Positions 37,181 through 46,194 are shown, counted from the first letter of the stretch. The stretch: 64,000 nucleotides of DNA from Mariniphaga sp. (GCA_024636975.1 JAGXGA010000019.1:62001-126000), one strand, 5' to 3'. Numbers and translations are program-made. Notes: generated by a model not told the origin, from the sequence alone.

Positions 37181-37687
37181 ATGAAAAATATTATATTCGG
37201 GCTTTGTTTTTTAATGTTCCCTGTAATTGTTGCCGGACAACACATTATCGTTCAAATCGACGGTGATATTAACCTAAATGGAAGTTCCTTATTAATCAGT
37301 GAAGCGGGAGAAGATTTTAGTTCAATAATTGAAAACAATACTCCTGTTTATATGGCGGTTTTGTACGACGACCAACTGGGGAATAAACTCAATCCAAATC
37401 AAAGATGGAATGTTTCTATTCATAAACAAAATATGGAATGGAACGAAAACCTAAACCTTCAGGTCAGGCGGACAGGAGATGGTATAAAATACGGCGGGGG
37501 GGGAAATACTCAAATTCAGAATGGTCAGAATTATCAGCAGATAACCAATACTCCCAACTATTTTTTCCAGGCAAGAGGTCAAATCATTCAGATCCCGCTT
37601 GCCTTTAAAATAAGCGGTGTTTCAGTCATAATGGGTGCATGCGATCTGGAAACCAGCCTTGTATTCACTGTTTATGATAACTGGTAA
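37181..37687 (+). CDS. Secreted protein A7, last gene of locus A
   Basis: A 168-residue exported protein that I do not recognise. Seen: a signal peptide ending near IVAGQ, an IIVQIDGDINLNGSSLLI strand region, a Gly/Asn/Gln-rich middle (about 105-130), and a C-terminal hydrophobic strand TSLVFTVYDNW. It lacks the WLNYS and IGSCY landmarks of the subunits but has a similar end strand. It is 6 bp after A6 and may be an adhesin, cap or assembly factor. Its stop is back-to-back with that of the convergent sulfatase. Confidence 0.55.
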   Translation: MKNIIFGLCFLMFPVIVAGQHIIVQIDGDINLNGSSLLISEAGEDFSSIIENNTPVYMAVLYDDQLGNKLNPNQRWNVSIHKQNMEWNENLNLQVRRTGDGIKYGGGGNTQIQNGQNYQQITNTPNYFFQARGQIIQIPLAFKISGVSVIMGACDLETSLVFTVYDNW

Positions 37688-39586
37688 TTACCATTCAAAT
37701 TCAAATTGATAATCTGCCGGATTTAATTCCCACTTCTCTATTAACCATTTGGCTGCTCTTAAATCATAGCGGTTACGTGTCATTTCCGGTGAAGTTTTAA
37801 TCATATTCACCACTCCATCAACGATTTCAGGGCTCTTTTCTTCTATGCAGTCGATGGCATTCAGGGCATGGCAGCGCGCGAATTCGTTAGGGTTTTCCAA
37901 AACTTTCAGCAATGCCTTTTTTGCAGCTTCCTTTTCCCCCATATTGTACAGCGCTTCGGCAGCAACTGTAACCACGTTTGCCGACTTGTCGTTTAGGGCT
38001 GCAAGTAAAGCATTTTTTGCCGGTGAAGCCTGCTCTTCCAATATAAGCAACCCTGTAGCGCCCCAGTAGCGAATGGCATTTTCTTCATTTTTCAGGTACG
38101 ACTGCAAAGTCTTTAAGTTTTCAGCCTTTCCGAGGGTGGCAATCTCTGCCGCATCCATAATGGATTCCAGATCCACATTTTCCGAGCGAACAAAATCGTA
38201 CATTGGCTTGTCCCCGGCACGGTCAACACGATCGGCTTCCGGTATAAAACCTGTATCTTTAATCCGGCTAACCCATTCACGGTTGGCATTCCGCATCCGT
38301 TCAAGTACTTCTTTATACTGTGGATCACCGGCAAGGTTATTCACCTCCCAGTAATCGTTTTCAGTATCGTAAAGTTCTTCCACCGGCTTTTTATTCCAGA
38401 AAGCACTTTGGATTTCATTACACTCACCGTTAAGATATGCCTGTTCCCATGATCGTATGGAAGGGGCCTGCCAAAGATATTCGAGGTGCTGCCCGTAAAT
38501 ACGGTAAGGCATGTAGTTTCGGATGTACCTGTATTTGTGGTCACGCACAGCACGACTCATATCGTAGCGTTCGTCCATTCTTCCACGGAACATATATGCA
38601 TACTGCGGATCTTTGGTCTTCTGTTTTCCCAGGAATGCATTGCCCTGCAGGTAATTGGGTATCTCTATTCCGGCAATGCTAAGCAGTGTAGGCGCCAAAT
38701 CAACAAAGCTTATAAGCCGGTTAACTTTTGAATCAACTTTTTCCACAGGAAACAGGTGCTTGTATTTCTCAGGAATGTGAACTATAAACGGTACCCGGGT
38801 GCCTGTTTCATAAACATAGCGCTTGCTTCGGGCAAGCACTCCGCCATGGTCGCCATAATAAAAAACAATTGTATTTTCAGCCAGTCCGGCATCATCAAGT
38901 TCCTTCAGCAATTTGCCAATCTGGGTATCCATGTCTTCTATCTTATCATAGTACTGTGCCCAGTCGTGCTTCACCGCATGAGTAGCCGGATGATAGGGAG
39001 CGATGGGTACCTCATCCATACTGTGCCTGAGCTGCTCATCAGGTATCGAATCGTGTAAGGAACTCTCGTGAGAAATGGTAGTATTGAATACAGCAAAAAA
39101 CGGTTGCCCGGGAGCCCGGTTTTTATAATGGGCATCGCGGCTGTTTTCATCCCATATCTGATTGGGATCAATAGATTCTGTATTGTAATCCGTTTTCACA
39201 TTGTTGGTACAGTAGTAACCGGCTTCACGTAAGAATTCAGGATAGGTTTTTACCATTTCCGACATCGGATAATAACTGCGCATGTGCTGGTTTCCTCCTG
39301 AATTGGCATAGATTCCGGTTATTATTGTATTCCTGGCCGGAGCACATACCGGCGCATTTGCATAGGCATGGGTATATAAAAACCCTTGCGATGCCAGGTT
39401 ATCGAGATTAGGCGTAGTAGCAAATTCATCGCCGTAACAACCCAACATGGCACTGTTATCTTCACTGGTAAGCCAAAGGATATTGGGCAATTCTTCAGGA
39501 ACTTTTTCCCCGCAGCCGTTAAATGCAAGTGTGGTGAATGCAGCGATTCCCAAAATAGAGTAACCGGTCAGGCTTTTGATATCCAT
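37688..39586 (-). CDS. Sulfatase with C-terminal HEAT-like repeats
   Basis: Type I sulfatase of 632 residues. Seen: a hydrophobic leader with a lipobox-like FNGC (Cys25), NILWLTSEDNSAMLGCYGD, the FGly motif CAPARNTIITG (Cys81), and FYYGDHGGVL. After the sulfatase domain (about 30-470), residues from about 480 form HEAT/PBS-like helix pairs (for example ATGLLILEEQASPAKNALLAAL), which probably bind a partner. It is convergent to locus A. The combination is seen in heparan-sulfatase-like proteins of Planctomycetes and Bacteroidota, as far as I recall. Confidence 0.88.
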   Translation of the reverse strand: MDIKSLTGYSILGIAAFTTLAFNGCGEKVPEELPNILWLTSEDNSAMLGCYGDEFATTPNLDNLASQGFLYTHAYANAPVCAPARNTIITGIYANSGGNQHMRSYYPMSEMVKTYPEFLREAGYYCTNNVKTDYNTESIDPNQIWDENSRDAHYKNRAPGQPFFAVFNTTISHESSLHDSIPDEQLRHSMDEVPIAPYHPATHAVKHDWAQYYDKIEDMDTQIGKLLKELDDAGLAENTIVFYYGDHGGVLARSKRYVYETGTRVPFIVHIPEKYKHLFPVEKVDSKVNRLISFVDLAPTLLSIAGIEIPNYLQGNAFLGKQKTKDPQYAYMFRGRMDERYDMSRAVRDHKYRYIRNYMPYRIYGQHLEYLWQAPSIRSWEQAYLNGECNEIQSAFWNKKPVEELYDTENDYWEVNNLAGDPQYKEVLERMRNANREWVSRIKDTGFIPEADRVDRAGDKPMYDFVRSENVDLESIMDAAEIATLGKAENLKTLQSYLKNEENAIRYWGATGLLILEEQASPAKNALLAALNDKSANVVTVAAEALYNMGEKEAAKKALLKVLENPNEFARCHALNAIDCIEEKSPEIVDGVVNMIKTSPEMTRNRYDLRAAKWLIEKWELNPADYQFEFEW

Positions 39587-39727
39587 GTTATATTGTTTTA
39601 TTGTTGAAGATGTTCAAAAATAAGCATTATATGGTAAAAATGAAGCTGAGAGTCTAATTTTTGGAAAATATGGATTAGCAGAATACAATCAACTCACTTT
39701 TTTTCAACTCATTACATTTATTTGTAT

Positions 39728-39735
39728 TATTTTTG
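39728..39735 (+). promoter_or_regulatory. Candidate -7 element upstream of the adhesin gene
   Basis: TATTTTTG fits TAnnTTTG. It is 78 bp before the ATG at 39813. A small hairpin (GCTCAA 39752-39757 with TTGAGC 39764-39769) lies in the resulting leader. No good -33 element is seen, so confidence is moderate. Confidence 0.4.
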
Positions 39736-39812
39736 CACGGATAATTGGAAAGCTCAAGTATATTTGAGCATGCTTTTTGAATGAATACAGATAAACCTGA
39801 CTCGGATTAACA

Positions 39813-42800
39813 ATGACCAAAAGCAACCTGAATGTATTGAAATGTGTTTGGATGGCAGTTATTGTGCCCGCTATGCTTCTTTCTGCAGGCACCTTGACTG
39901 GTCAAACCTGGACCGGGAACGTGAGCAATAGCTGGCACGATTCGCGAAATTGGAATCCGGAAACTGTTCCCGGCGTTAATGCTACTGTTACAATTCTATC
40001 GGTTTCTCCAAAGCCCGACCCGGTAATCACCCAAAATTTATCTGTTAACGGAACGCTGACTATTTCCGATAATGCCACGCTGACAGTCATTGCCAATCTT
40101 AGAATAAGTGGAGAAATTTATGTAAATGATGGAATACTGACCGTTGAAAACGGTTTAGATATAGCGACTAGCGGCTTACTACAAGTAACTGAAGGAAATA
40201 TCAATGTAACTGGCTCCACCAATATTGACGGAACGATCGATGGAGGGGCCGGAAATTTTGAATTTAAAGGTACCAACGACCATACAGTGACAATAGGGAA
40301 GAATGGTCGAATTTATATGGCTCCTTCTTCTCCCGGTAATCATCCACCAACCTGTGATCCCAATGCACCAACACCACCTTTATTATCAGGAGGATCTGTT
40401 AAGTTTCTCATTCCTACTTTAATTGAAAAAGAAGGAGGTATATATGGAGGCGATGCTGTAATAACCTTCAATGAATCAACCCAAACACAAAACACTGCCT
40501 TTTTTGAAATCCATAACGGGGCAATAGTATTTACAGGAAACGCAGTAGTTAGTCATGACGGATATTTGAAAATTACATGCAAAGGCTCCATCCATATAGA
40601 AGGAAATAGCACCTTCAAACAACAGGGAAGTGTAGATGTAGCTGATGGCAGTTTCGGGGTAGCAGGCGATGCAACATTTCAAAATAGCGGTACACTAAAT
40701 GCCGGTGAGGGCGATATCACTTTCGAAGGAAACGTCACACTTTCAAACTCAGGGGGAATTAATGCAGGAGCCAGTACTATTCATTTCGAAGGAGGTACAT
40801 TTTCTAACAATGGGAACTTTAATGCAGGCACAAGTACCTTTATTTTTGGTGGTGAAGGTAATCAGGGAATCGTAGGTGATGATATTACCTTTTATGATTT
40901 AATTGTAGAGGGCGGTTCTATTGTAAACGCTATCCAGAATGTTTTGGTGGAAAACGACATGACTGTAGATGAAAACGGTGAATTCAACGTTGACCCGGGC
41001 AAAACTTTGAATGTGGTGGGTGATGTTATCGGTGATCCTTTTGTAGATACCAATCGCCCGTATATAGTTGCTATCAGGATAAACTCACCCAATTCCATTA
41101 CCGCAGTATTTAATGAACAGCTACGATTGGCATTGGCTCAGACAGCCTCCAATTACAAAATAGAGAATGAAAATGGCATTACAATCGGAAATCCTTCCAA
41201 TCCTGTATTGGGAGGTGCAAACGATAACGAGGTGACCTTTACCACTGGCTTTAACATGGTAAAAGATGTTAATTATTACCTCATTGTAAATAACATTCAA
41301 AATATAGCAGGAAGAGAGGTAAGTACGAACCATAAAAAGCGTTTCATGCTTTCCGAAGCCGACAGCAACTGGGAGTGGGCAGGAATGGTTAGTTCAGACT
41401 GGAACAATCAGGCAAATTGGAAGAAAAACCAGCTTCCCCCTGTCGATGTAATAGTAGTAATTCCGGTTACGCCAAACAATCCGGTAATATCTTCTACCGG
41501 CAATCAAATTCACAAAATAACTATAAGATCGGGTGCCTCACTCACCATAGGTGCAACCGGAAACCTGACAGTGGATAATAATATAGTGAACCAGGCCGGA
41601 GCCGAAGGATTAATCATAGCCTCCGATCCTGCAGGTACAGGGTCTTTGATACATAACACCAATTCGGTTCCCGCTACCTTCCAAAGGTACATTTCAGGAG
41701 AACCGCAAGCCTGGCAGATGATTTCATCACCTGTCACCGGGCAATCCTTTACCGGAGACTTAACCCCTACCGGAGGCGCAAACCCCTATGGCGACAATAC
41801 GCGTTACGATTTTTACACCTGGTACGAACCCGATACCTCGTGGGTATATTTACTAAACGACAATCAACATCCCACATGGAATACAGCTAATGGAAGCAAT
41901 TCCTTTAATCCCGGTCGTGGCTACCTGGTTTCATACAAGGACCTGCATCCAACTAAATCATTCGAAGGAAACCTCAATAATGGTACGGTCACAGTTGATG
42001 TCACCAAAACCGCAGGGGATGCAATCGAATTTGGGCAAAACCTTTTAGGAAATCCCTATCCTTCGTCCATCGACTGGAAAGCAGCATCTGGGTGGAATCG
42101 TGATGACCTGGCAACTGCCAGCGGCGGATACGATATCTGGATATGGAGTGAAATCAATTTTAACTACGGTGCATACAACTCTTCTTCTTCTTCCGATGAA
42201 GGAACATTGGGTGTTGGACGTTACATCGCCCCCAACCAGGGATTTTTTGTAACTGCCTCGCAATCGGGGATCGTTCAAATGGATAATTCGGTACGAGTTC
42301 ATAATGATGCCGGTAACTGGCTAAAAAGTGCAAACAGCAACTACAGGGAAGAAACCGTAAAGCTCACCATCGAATCTTCAGCAGGTCTGGGTCGCGATGA
42401 AGTGGTAGTGGAATTCGGGCATCAGCAAAATGAAACCGGTACCCGCAAAAAGTTCAGTTTTATTCCTTCTGCCCCTTCCCTGTTTATCCCTGCAAATGAG
42501 CTGTTCTATTCCATCCGCATGGTGGGTGATAAGAAAAAACATGCAGTTCTCCCTGTATCATTCAAAGCAGGTGAAGCCGGCAATTATACACTCACTGCCG
42601 GTTTCCCGTCAGATGAGTTTGACTTCTTTGAACTGTACGACAAGCTAACCGGCATGAGGCACAATTTAAAAGAACAACCCACCTACTCTTTTCAGGCCGC
42701 ACCAAAAGACAGAACCGACCGATTTGTTTTGCAGGTAGCACCGGGTCATTTTGCTGATCCGCATAACCTGCTGCCCGTAAATGTACATGCACGAAATAAA

Positions 42801-42998
42801 ACCTTGCACGTTGATATGCGCCTGCTTAACGGGCAGTTCAATTGCGATGTATTCACCCTCTCGGGGCAACAGATTGCCAAAAAGATACTGTTTGGAGGAG
42901 ATGTGTCTCAAATAGATATTCCTGTTGCAGCCACAGTGGTTGTTGTGCACATCTCCGGCAATGAAGGAAAAGTATACAAAAAAGTGCCTGTTTTTTAA
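39813..42998 (+). CDS. Large secreted adhesin-like protein with T9SS-type C-terminal domain
   Basis: 1061 residues. Seen: a signal peptide ending near TLTGQ, a G-rich N-terminal region with WTGNVSNSWHDSRNW, a parallel beta-helix-like repeat area (about 60-400, with recurring GGTFSNNGNFNAG-type units), an Ig-like segment (about 415-505, TAVFNEQLRLALAQTASNYKI), a long beta-rich region with GYLVSYKDLHP, and a C-terminal domain with VFTLSGQQIAKKI and VHISGNEGKVYKKVPVF. The last matches the type A sorting domain of the type IX secretion system. It stands between the two chaperone-usher loci. Confidence 0.75.
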   Translation: MTKSNLNVLKCVWMAVIVPAMLLSAGTLTGQTWTGNVSNSWHDSRNWNPETVPGVNATVTILSVSPKPDPVITQNLSVNGTLTISDNATLTVIANLRISGEIYVNDGILTVENGLDIATSGLLQVTEGNINVTGSTNIDGTIDGGAGNFEFKGTNDHTVTIGKNGRIYMAPSSPGNHPPTCDPNAPTPPLLSGGSVKFLIPTLIEKEGGIYGGDAVITFNESTQTQNTAFFEIHNGAIVFTGNAVVSHDGYLKITCKGSIHIEGNSTFKQQGSVDVADGSFGVAGDATFQNSGTLNAGEGDITFEGNVTLSNSGGINAGASTIHFEGGTFSNNGNFNAGTSTFIFGGEGNQGIVGDDITFYDLIVEGGSIVNAIQNVLVENDMTVDENGEFNVDPGKTLNVVGDVIGDPFVDTNRPYIVAIRINSPNSITAVFNEQLRLALAQTASNYKIENENGITIGNPSNPVLGGANDNEVTFTTGFNMVKDVNYYLIVNNIQNIAGREVSTNHKKRFMLSEADSNWEWAGMVSSDWNNQANWKKNQLPPVDVIVVIPVTPNNPVISSTGNQIHKITIRSGASLTIGATGNLTVDNNIVNQAGAEGLIIASDPAGTGSLIHNTNSVPATFQRYISGEPQAWQMISSPVTGQSFTGDLTPTGGANPYGDNTRYDFYTWYEPDTSWVYLLNDNQHPTWNTANGSNSFNPGRGYLVSYKDLHPTKSFEGNLNNGTVTVDVTKTAGDAIEFGQNLLGNPYPSSIDWKAASGWNRDDLATASGGYDIWIWSEINFNYGAYNSSSSSDEGTLGVGRYIAPNQGFFVTASQSGIVQMDNSVRVHNDAGNWLKSANSNYREETVKLTIESSAGLGRDEVVVEFGHQQNETGTRKKFSFIPSAPSLFIPANELFYSIRMVGDKKKHAVLPVSFKAGEAGNYTLTAGFPSDEFDFFELYDKLTGMRHNLKEQPTYSFQAAPKDRTDRFVLQVAPGHFADPHNLLPVNVHARNKTLHVDMRLLNGQFNCDVFTLSGQQIAKKILFGGDVSQIDIPVAATVVVVHISGNEGKVYKKVPVF

Positions 42999-43256
42999 AA
43001 ACCACCCGTCCGCAATTTAAATTCTCAGTGCTGCTTATAGGCAAAGGCATTTCTGCTGTTGATTCATTTAAGAACCTGGAACATTTAATATTGGACCTGG
43101 AAAGTCCGACTCCCACCAACGAATCTGATGCCTGATTTTCGCATCAGCAAATGAAACCCTGAAAAGCAGGAATCCTTACCCCCTTTTTCCGCGTACCAAT
43201 TCTATGCCGCTATTAGTAAAAATTTATTTTTACAAAAAAGCCCGTACTCTTTTTTA

Positions 43257-43790
43257 GTGCGGACTTTAATCAACCATCGCATAGTGATAACAAATCTGCA
43301 ATATCAACCTTTGGCTACGGGAAAACAGGTTCACACCAGACCGTTCTTCGGAAATAGTGCATTTATAGTTGTCCTTTTTATAATCTTCCTTTCGTTTAAC
43401 CACAGTTTACATGCCCAGGTTAGGGTAACCGGTCATGTATTTGCTGAAATTGTTGAACCCACTGCCCTTTCTTCTAAAGCAAATAACAGCCATTTTATTG
43501 AAGCTGCAGATCACACCAATAACAATGATTTGATACTTGCCGAAATTAAACTCAGTGGCGGACCTGATATGAACATCGATATTATTGTTACAACAAGCAA
43601 CCTTGTATCAGCAAAAGGGGAAACCCTCCCTTTCGATGCCTTTGCCTGCCCTGAATGTACCGGGAGCAATCAAAATGAACGCTCAGGAGATAAGCTGTTT
43701 ACTTTAAAAGCATCCCCCGTAGAAAGCATCCGGCAAAAGAATAGTGCTACCTATAACGGCAGCTACAGTGTAGTGTTCATGTACAACTGA
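43257..43790 (+). CDS. Divergent secreted subunit B0 (locus B), start uncertain
   Basis: A 177-residue frame with no ATG; GTG 43257, GTG 43284 and TTG 43311 are possible starts. The signal peptide (FIVVLFIIFLSFNHSLHAQ) is near residue 35-55, so a later start is plausible. The mature part ends in NGSYSVVFMYN, close to the DUF4402 subunits' end strand, and contains two Cys (FACPECTG), perhaps a disulfide or metal site. It lacks the clear FGN/FGR motif of the other locus B subunits. Inferred to be a minor subunit or adhesin. Confidence 0.5.
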   Translation: MRTLINHRIVITNLQYQPLATGKQVHTRPFFGNSAFIVVLFIIFLSFNHSLHAQVRVTGHVFAEIVEPTALSSKANNSHFIEAADHTNNNDLILAEIKLSGGPDMNIDIIVTTSNLVSAKGETLPFDAFACPECTGSNQNERSGDKLFTLKASPVESIRQKNSATYNGSYSVVFMYN

Positions 43791-44096
43791 TATACTATTC
43801 TTTAGATTTAACCGCAGCAGGAAGGTTTCAATTTCCCAACTTAACAGCTCCCAGAACACTATTCAAAAGCTCTTACAGCATACTATCAAATGCGTAGAAA
43901 ATATCCTCATCAAGATGATTCCTTTCCGGGACTTTTCCCTATTGTAGAATAATCGTCCCACACAGAGACTGCTTTCAAGCTTAATCAAATCCTAACATAC
44001 TAATTTACAGAACAATAAATTTTAGGCACAAGCATTGAAATATAATAATTACAGAATGACATTGGATAAAATTTAAACTTAAAAAAACACGAAATC
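43791..44096. other. Intergenic region before the main locus B subunit
   Basis: 306 bp without a gene. It carries the third copy of the shared upstream element (43928-43976). The final 30 bp, AT-rich with AAATC just before ATG AAAAAGTTA, closely resemble the starts of the two locus A subunit genes. Confidence 0.65.
43928..43976 (+). promoter_or_regulatory. Shared upstream element, copy 3 (locus B main subunit)
   Basis: GTCCCACACAGAGAC at 43955-43969 matches the GTCCCAnnnAGAGAC core seen at both locus A copies. A degenerate box (TTCCCT) lies about 20 bp upstream, and GGGAC precedes that. The core is 142 bp before the ATG, against 152 bp in locus A. The shared core in unrelated flanks is the best sign that it is a binding site rather than a duplication remnant. 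Confidence 0.55.
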
Positions 44097-44615
44097 ATGA
44101 AAAAGTTAGTCTATTTATTTGTAAGCCTTTTTTTAGTAGTAGTTGCAGCGGAGAATGTGAATGCGCAAGCCAATTCTGCAACAGTTTTAGCAGCGTCGAC
44201 ATCTGCTAATATCATTGCAACTATTACTTTAGCAAATACAACACCTTTGGCCTTTGGTAATATAATTGCAGGTACAGGAGGTACAGTCGTAATTTCACCT
44301 GATGGGGGAAGAACTTCAACTGATGGAGTAACATTACAGAACGCAGTGCCTGGAACTGCAGCAGTATTTGGCGTAACGGGGTTGGATGGAGCAGCCTATT
44401 CGATTACCTTGCCTGCAGCTAATGTTATATTAACTCATACCGATGGGAGTACGACTATGACTATCGATAAAGATACTTTTACACATAGCGTAGATGGAAC
44501 TCCTACAATTGGAACAAATAATAGTTTTAATGTTGGTGCAACTTTAACAGTAGCTAGTGCTCAGACAGCGGGCGCATATAATGGGACTTATTCTGTCACA
44601 GTGACATATAACTAA
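44097..44615 (+). CDS. DUF4402-type pilin-like subunit B1 (locus B, probable major subunit)
   Basis: A 172-residue exported protein. Seen: signal peptide ending near ENVNAQ, then LAFGNIIAGTGGTVVISPDG, the Ala/Gly/Thr-rich core AVFGVTGLDGAAYSITLPA, GATLTVASAQTAGAYNGTYSVTVTYN at the C-terminus. These match DUF4402, a family associated with chaperone-usher loci. It has the shared upstream element and a strong terminator right after it, suggesting an abundant subunit. Confidence 0.8.
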   Translation: MKKLVYLFVSLFLVVVAAENVNAQANSATVLAASTSANIIATITLANTTPLAFGNIIAGTGGTVVISPDGGRTSTDGVTLQNAVPGTAAVFGVTGLDGAAYSITLPAANVILTHTDGSTTMTIDKDTFTHSVDGTPTIGTNNSFNVGATLTVASAQTAGAYNGTYSVTVTYN

Positions 44616-44632
44616 CAAAAAATATATCTCAC

Positions 44633-44660
44633 AAAAAGGGCGGCCACGGTTGCCCTTTTT
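44633..44660 (+). terminator. Intrinsic terminator after subunit B1
   Basis: A 9-bp stem, AAAAAGGGC (44633-44641) and GCCCTTTTT (44652-44660), followed by TTT. It lies 17 bp after the stop and before B2, so the rest of locus B needs read-through or another start. Confidence 0.88.
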
Positions 44661-44698
44661 TTTGACTCATTTCAAAACGCATAATAATCATCATTGCA

Positions 44699-45208
44699 AT
44701 GAATCGAAACTTTATACCCATATTAATACTGTTCCTATTCATTACCGGGTTTGCAAAAGCACAGGCTTCGGTTTCGGCGCAGGCATTTGCCGAAGTGATT
44801 GAAGCGCTGGCAGCCAATGAAGACGAGGCATTGAACTTTGGCCGCTTCTCGCCAGGCAGCAATGGAGGTACGGTTATTATTTCTCCCGACGGCCTGCGCA
44901 GCGTTCGCGGCACAGTAACAACAGCCGGGGGCACACACAGTCCGGGCCGGTTTGTAGTTACAGGAGCGCCAGGAGCTTCGTTTACAATCAGCCTTCCAGC
45001 AGAAGAAACGATCCTGGTGCATCAGCAGTCGGGCAATACGATGCAGGTGAACGGATGGATCTCCGACCCGCCCACAGGTGATGCAGCAAACCTATCGGAT
45101 GGATCGAGGGTGGTAAGCATTGGCGCCACTCTGAACATTGGCAACATTGAAGAAAACCCGGTAGGTATTTATGCCGGCACCTTTGTCCTGACATTCGCCT
45201 ACAATTAG
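44699..45208 (+). CDS. DUF4402-type pilin-like subunit B2 (locus B)
   Basis: A 169-residue exported protein. Seen: a signal peptide ending near GFAKAQA, LNFGRFSPGSNGGTVIISPDG, RFVVTGAPGASFTISLPAEE, VVSIGATLNIGNIEENPVGIYAGTF and the end strand FVLTFAYN. It has the DUF4402 layout with LxFGxx and a GGTVxIS box. It is 100 bp before the chaperone gene and probably a second structural subunit. Confidence 0.75.
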   Translation: MNRNFIPILILFLFITGFAKAQASVSAQAFAEVIEALAANEDEALNFGRFSPGSNGGTVIISPDGLRSVRGTVTTAGGTHSPGRFVVTGAPGASFTISLPAEETILVHQQSGNTMQVNGWISDPPTGDAANLSDGSRVVSIGATLNIGNIEENPVGIYAGTFVLTFAYN

Positions 45209-45307
45209 CTTGATACAAAGTTAAAAAGCACCTCAGGCTCCTTACCTTTTGCCGGGATTTTCATTATTTACTGCCAAAAAAATGTAGTTTTGAACCAAAA
45301 ATCTAAA

Positions 45308-46189
45308 ATGAAAATCAGAAATTCTGCTGACAGCTTCCCACAACCGGAGCGGCTTATAAATACTAATAAATTCAAATCGTTAATACTGGTCTTAACGCTG
45401 CTGCTGCCTCTTTTTTCAGTGGCACAGGGCGACTTGCTTGTTACACCGCGAAGGGTGGTATTTGAAGGAAACAAACAAATTGAAGAGATCACTCTTGCCA
45501 ATACCGGGCAGGATACCGCTTATTACTCCATCTCCTTTTTGCAGTACCACATGACCGAAAACGGCAGCTTTGAGGAAATAACAGAGCCCAAACCGGGACA
45601 GTTGTTTGCCGATCCTGTTTTGCGTTACTTTCCCCGTTCCATAGAACTGGCACCCGGAGAATCGCAGGTAGTCAGGATGCAGCTACGCAGGCTCCCCAAT
45701 ATGGAGGAAGGCGAATACCGTTCACACCTGTACTTCCGTGCAGTGCCCGATGAAAGGCCGCTGGGAGAGGCAGATGCATTAACCGATACTACAGCAATCG
45801 GAATCAGGCTGACACCCATCTTTGGTATTTCAATACCTGTAATAGTGCGGATAGGCGACCTCCCTGCTTCGCTGTCGTTAAGTGGCCTGGCACTTGAAAA
45901 AACAGAAGAGAACCGGCTGGTTCTTCAGACAACATTGAACCGGGAAGGCAGGAAATCGGTATACGGCGACTTAACAGCCGATTATGCTGCACCTGGAGCG
46001 GAGCCGGTAAATGTTGGTCTGGTTAGAGGTATTGCCGTTTATACACCCAACACGTTACGCCGGTTTTCGATGCCGCTGAATGTACCTGAAGGGATCGACC
46101 TCAGCAAGGGAAAGCTGTTAGTGCGCTTCAGTAGCTCGAATGAAGCCAAACCTGAAGTGTTCGACGAAAAAGAACTTGTGCTAAACTAA
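45308..46189 (+). CDS. PapD-like periplasmic chaperone of locus B
   Basis: A 293-residue exported protein with two Ig-like domains. Seen: a signal peptide (SLILVLTLLLPLFSVAQ), LLVTPRRVVFEG opening, EITLANTGQDTAYYSISF, the key strand region VLRYFPRSIELAPGESQVVRMQL, GEYRSHLYFRAVP and GISIPVIVRIGDLP. These are standard landmarks of fimbrial chaperones, which hold subunits by donor-strand complementation. I chose ATG 45308 over TTG 45290. It is flanked by subunits B2 and B3 and stands ahead of the usher. Confidence 0.85.
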   Translation: MKIRNSADSFPQPERLINTNKFKSLILVLTLLLPLFSVAQGDLLVTPRRVVFEGNKQIEEITLANTGQDTAYYSISFLQYHMTENGSFEEITEPKPGQLFADPVLRYFPRSIELAPGESQVVRMQLRRLPNMEEGEYRSHLYFRAVPDERPLGEADALTDTTAIGIRLTPIFGISIPVIVRIGDLPASLSLSGLALEKTEENRLVLQTTLNREGRKSVYGDLTADYAAPGAEPVNVGLVRGIAVYTPNTLRRFSMPLNVPEGIDLSKGKLLVRFSSSNEAKPEVFDEKELVLN

Positions 46190-46194
46190 GACCG

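Noticed and set aside
43125-43147. Terminator after the adhesin (CTGATGC/GCATCAG hairpin)
   Set aside because: A 7-bp stem exists but no T tract follows on either strand; left as an unexplained hairpin.
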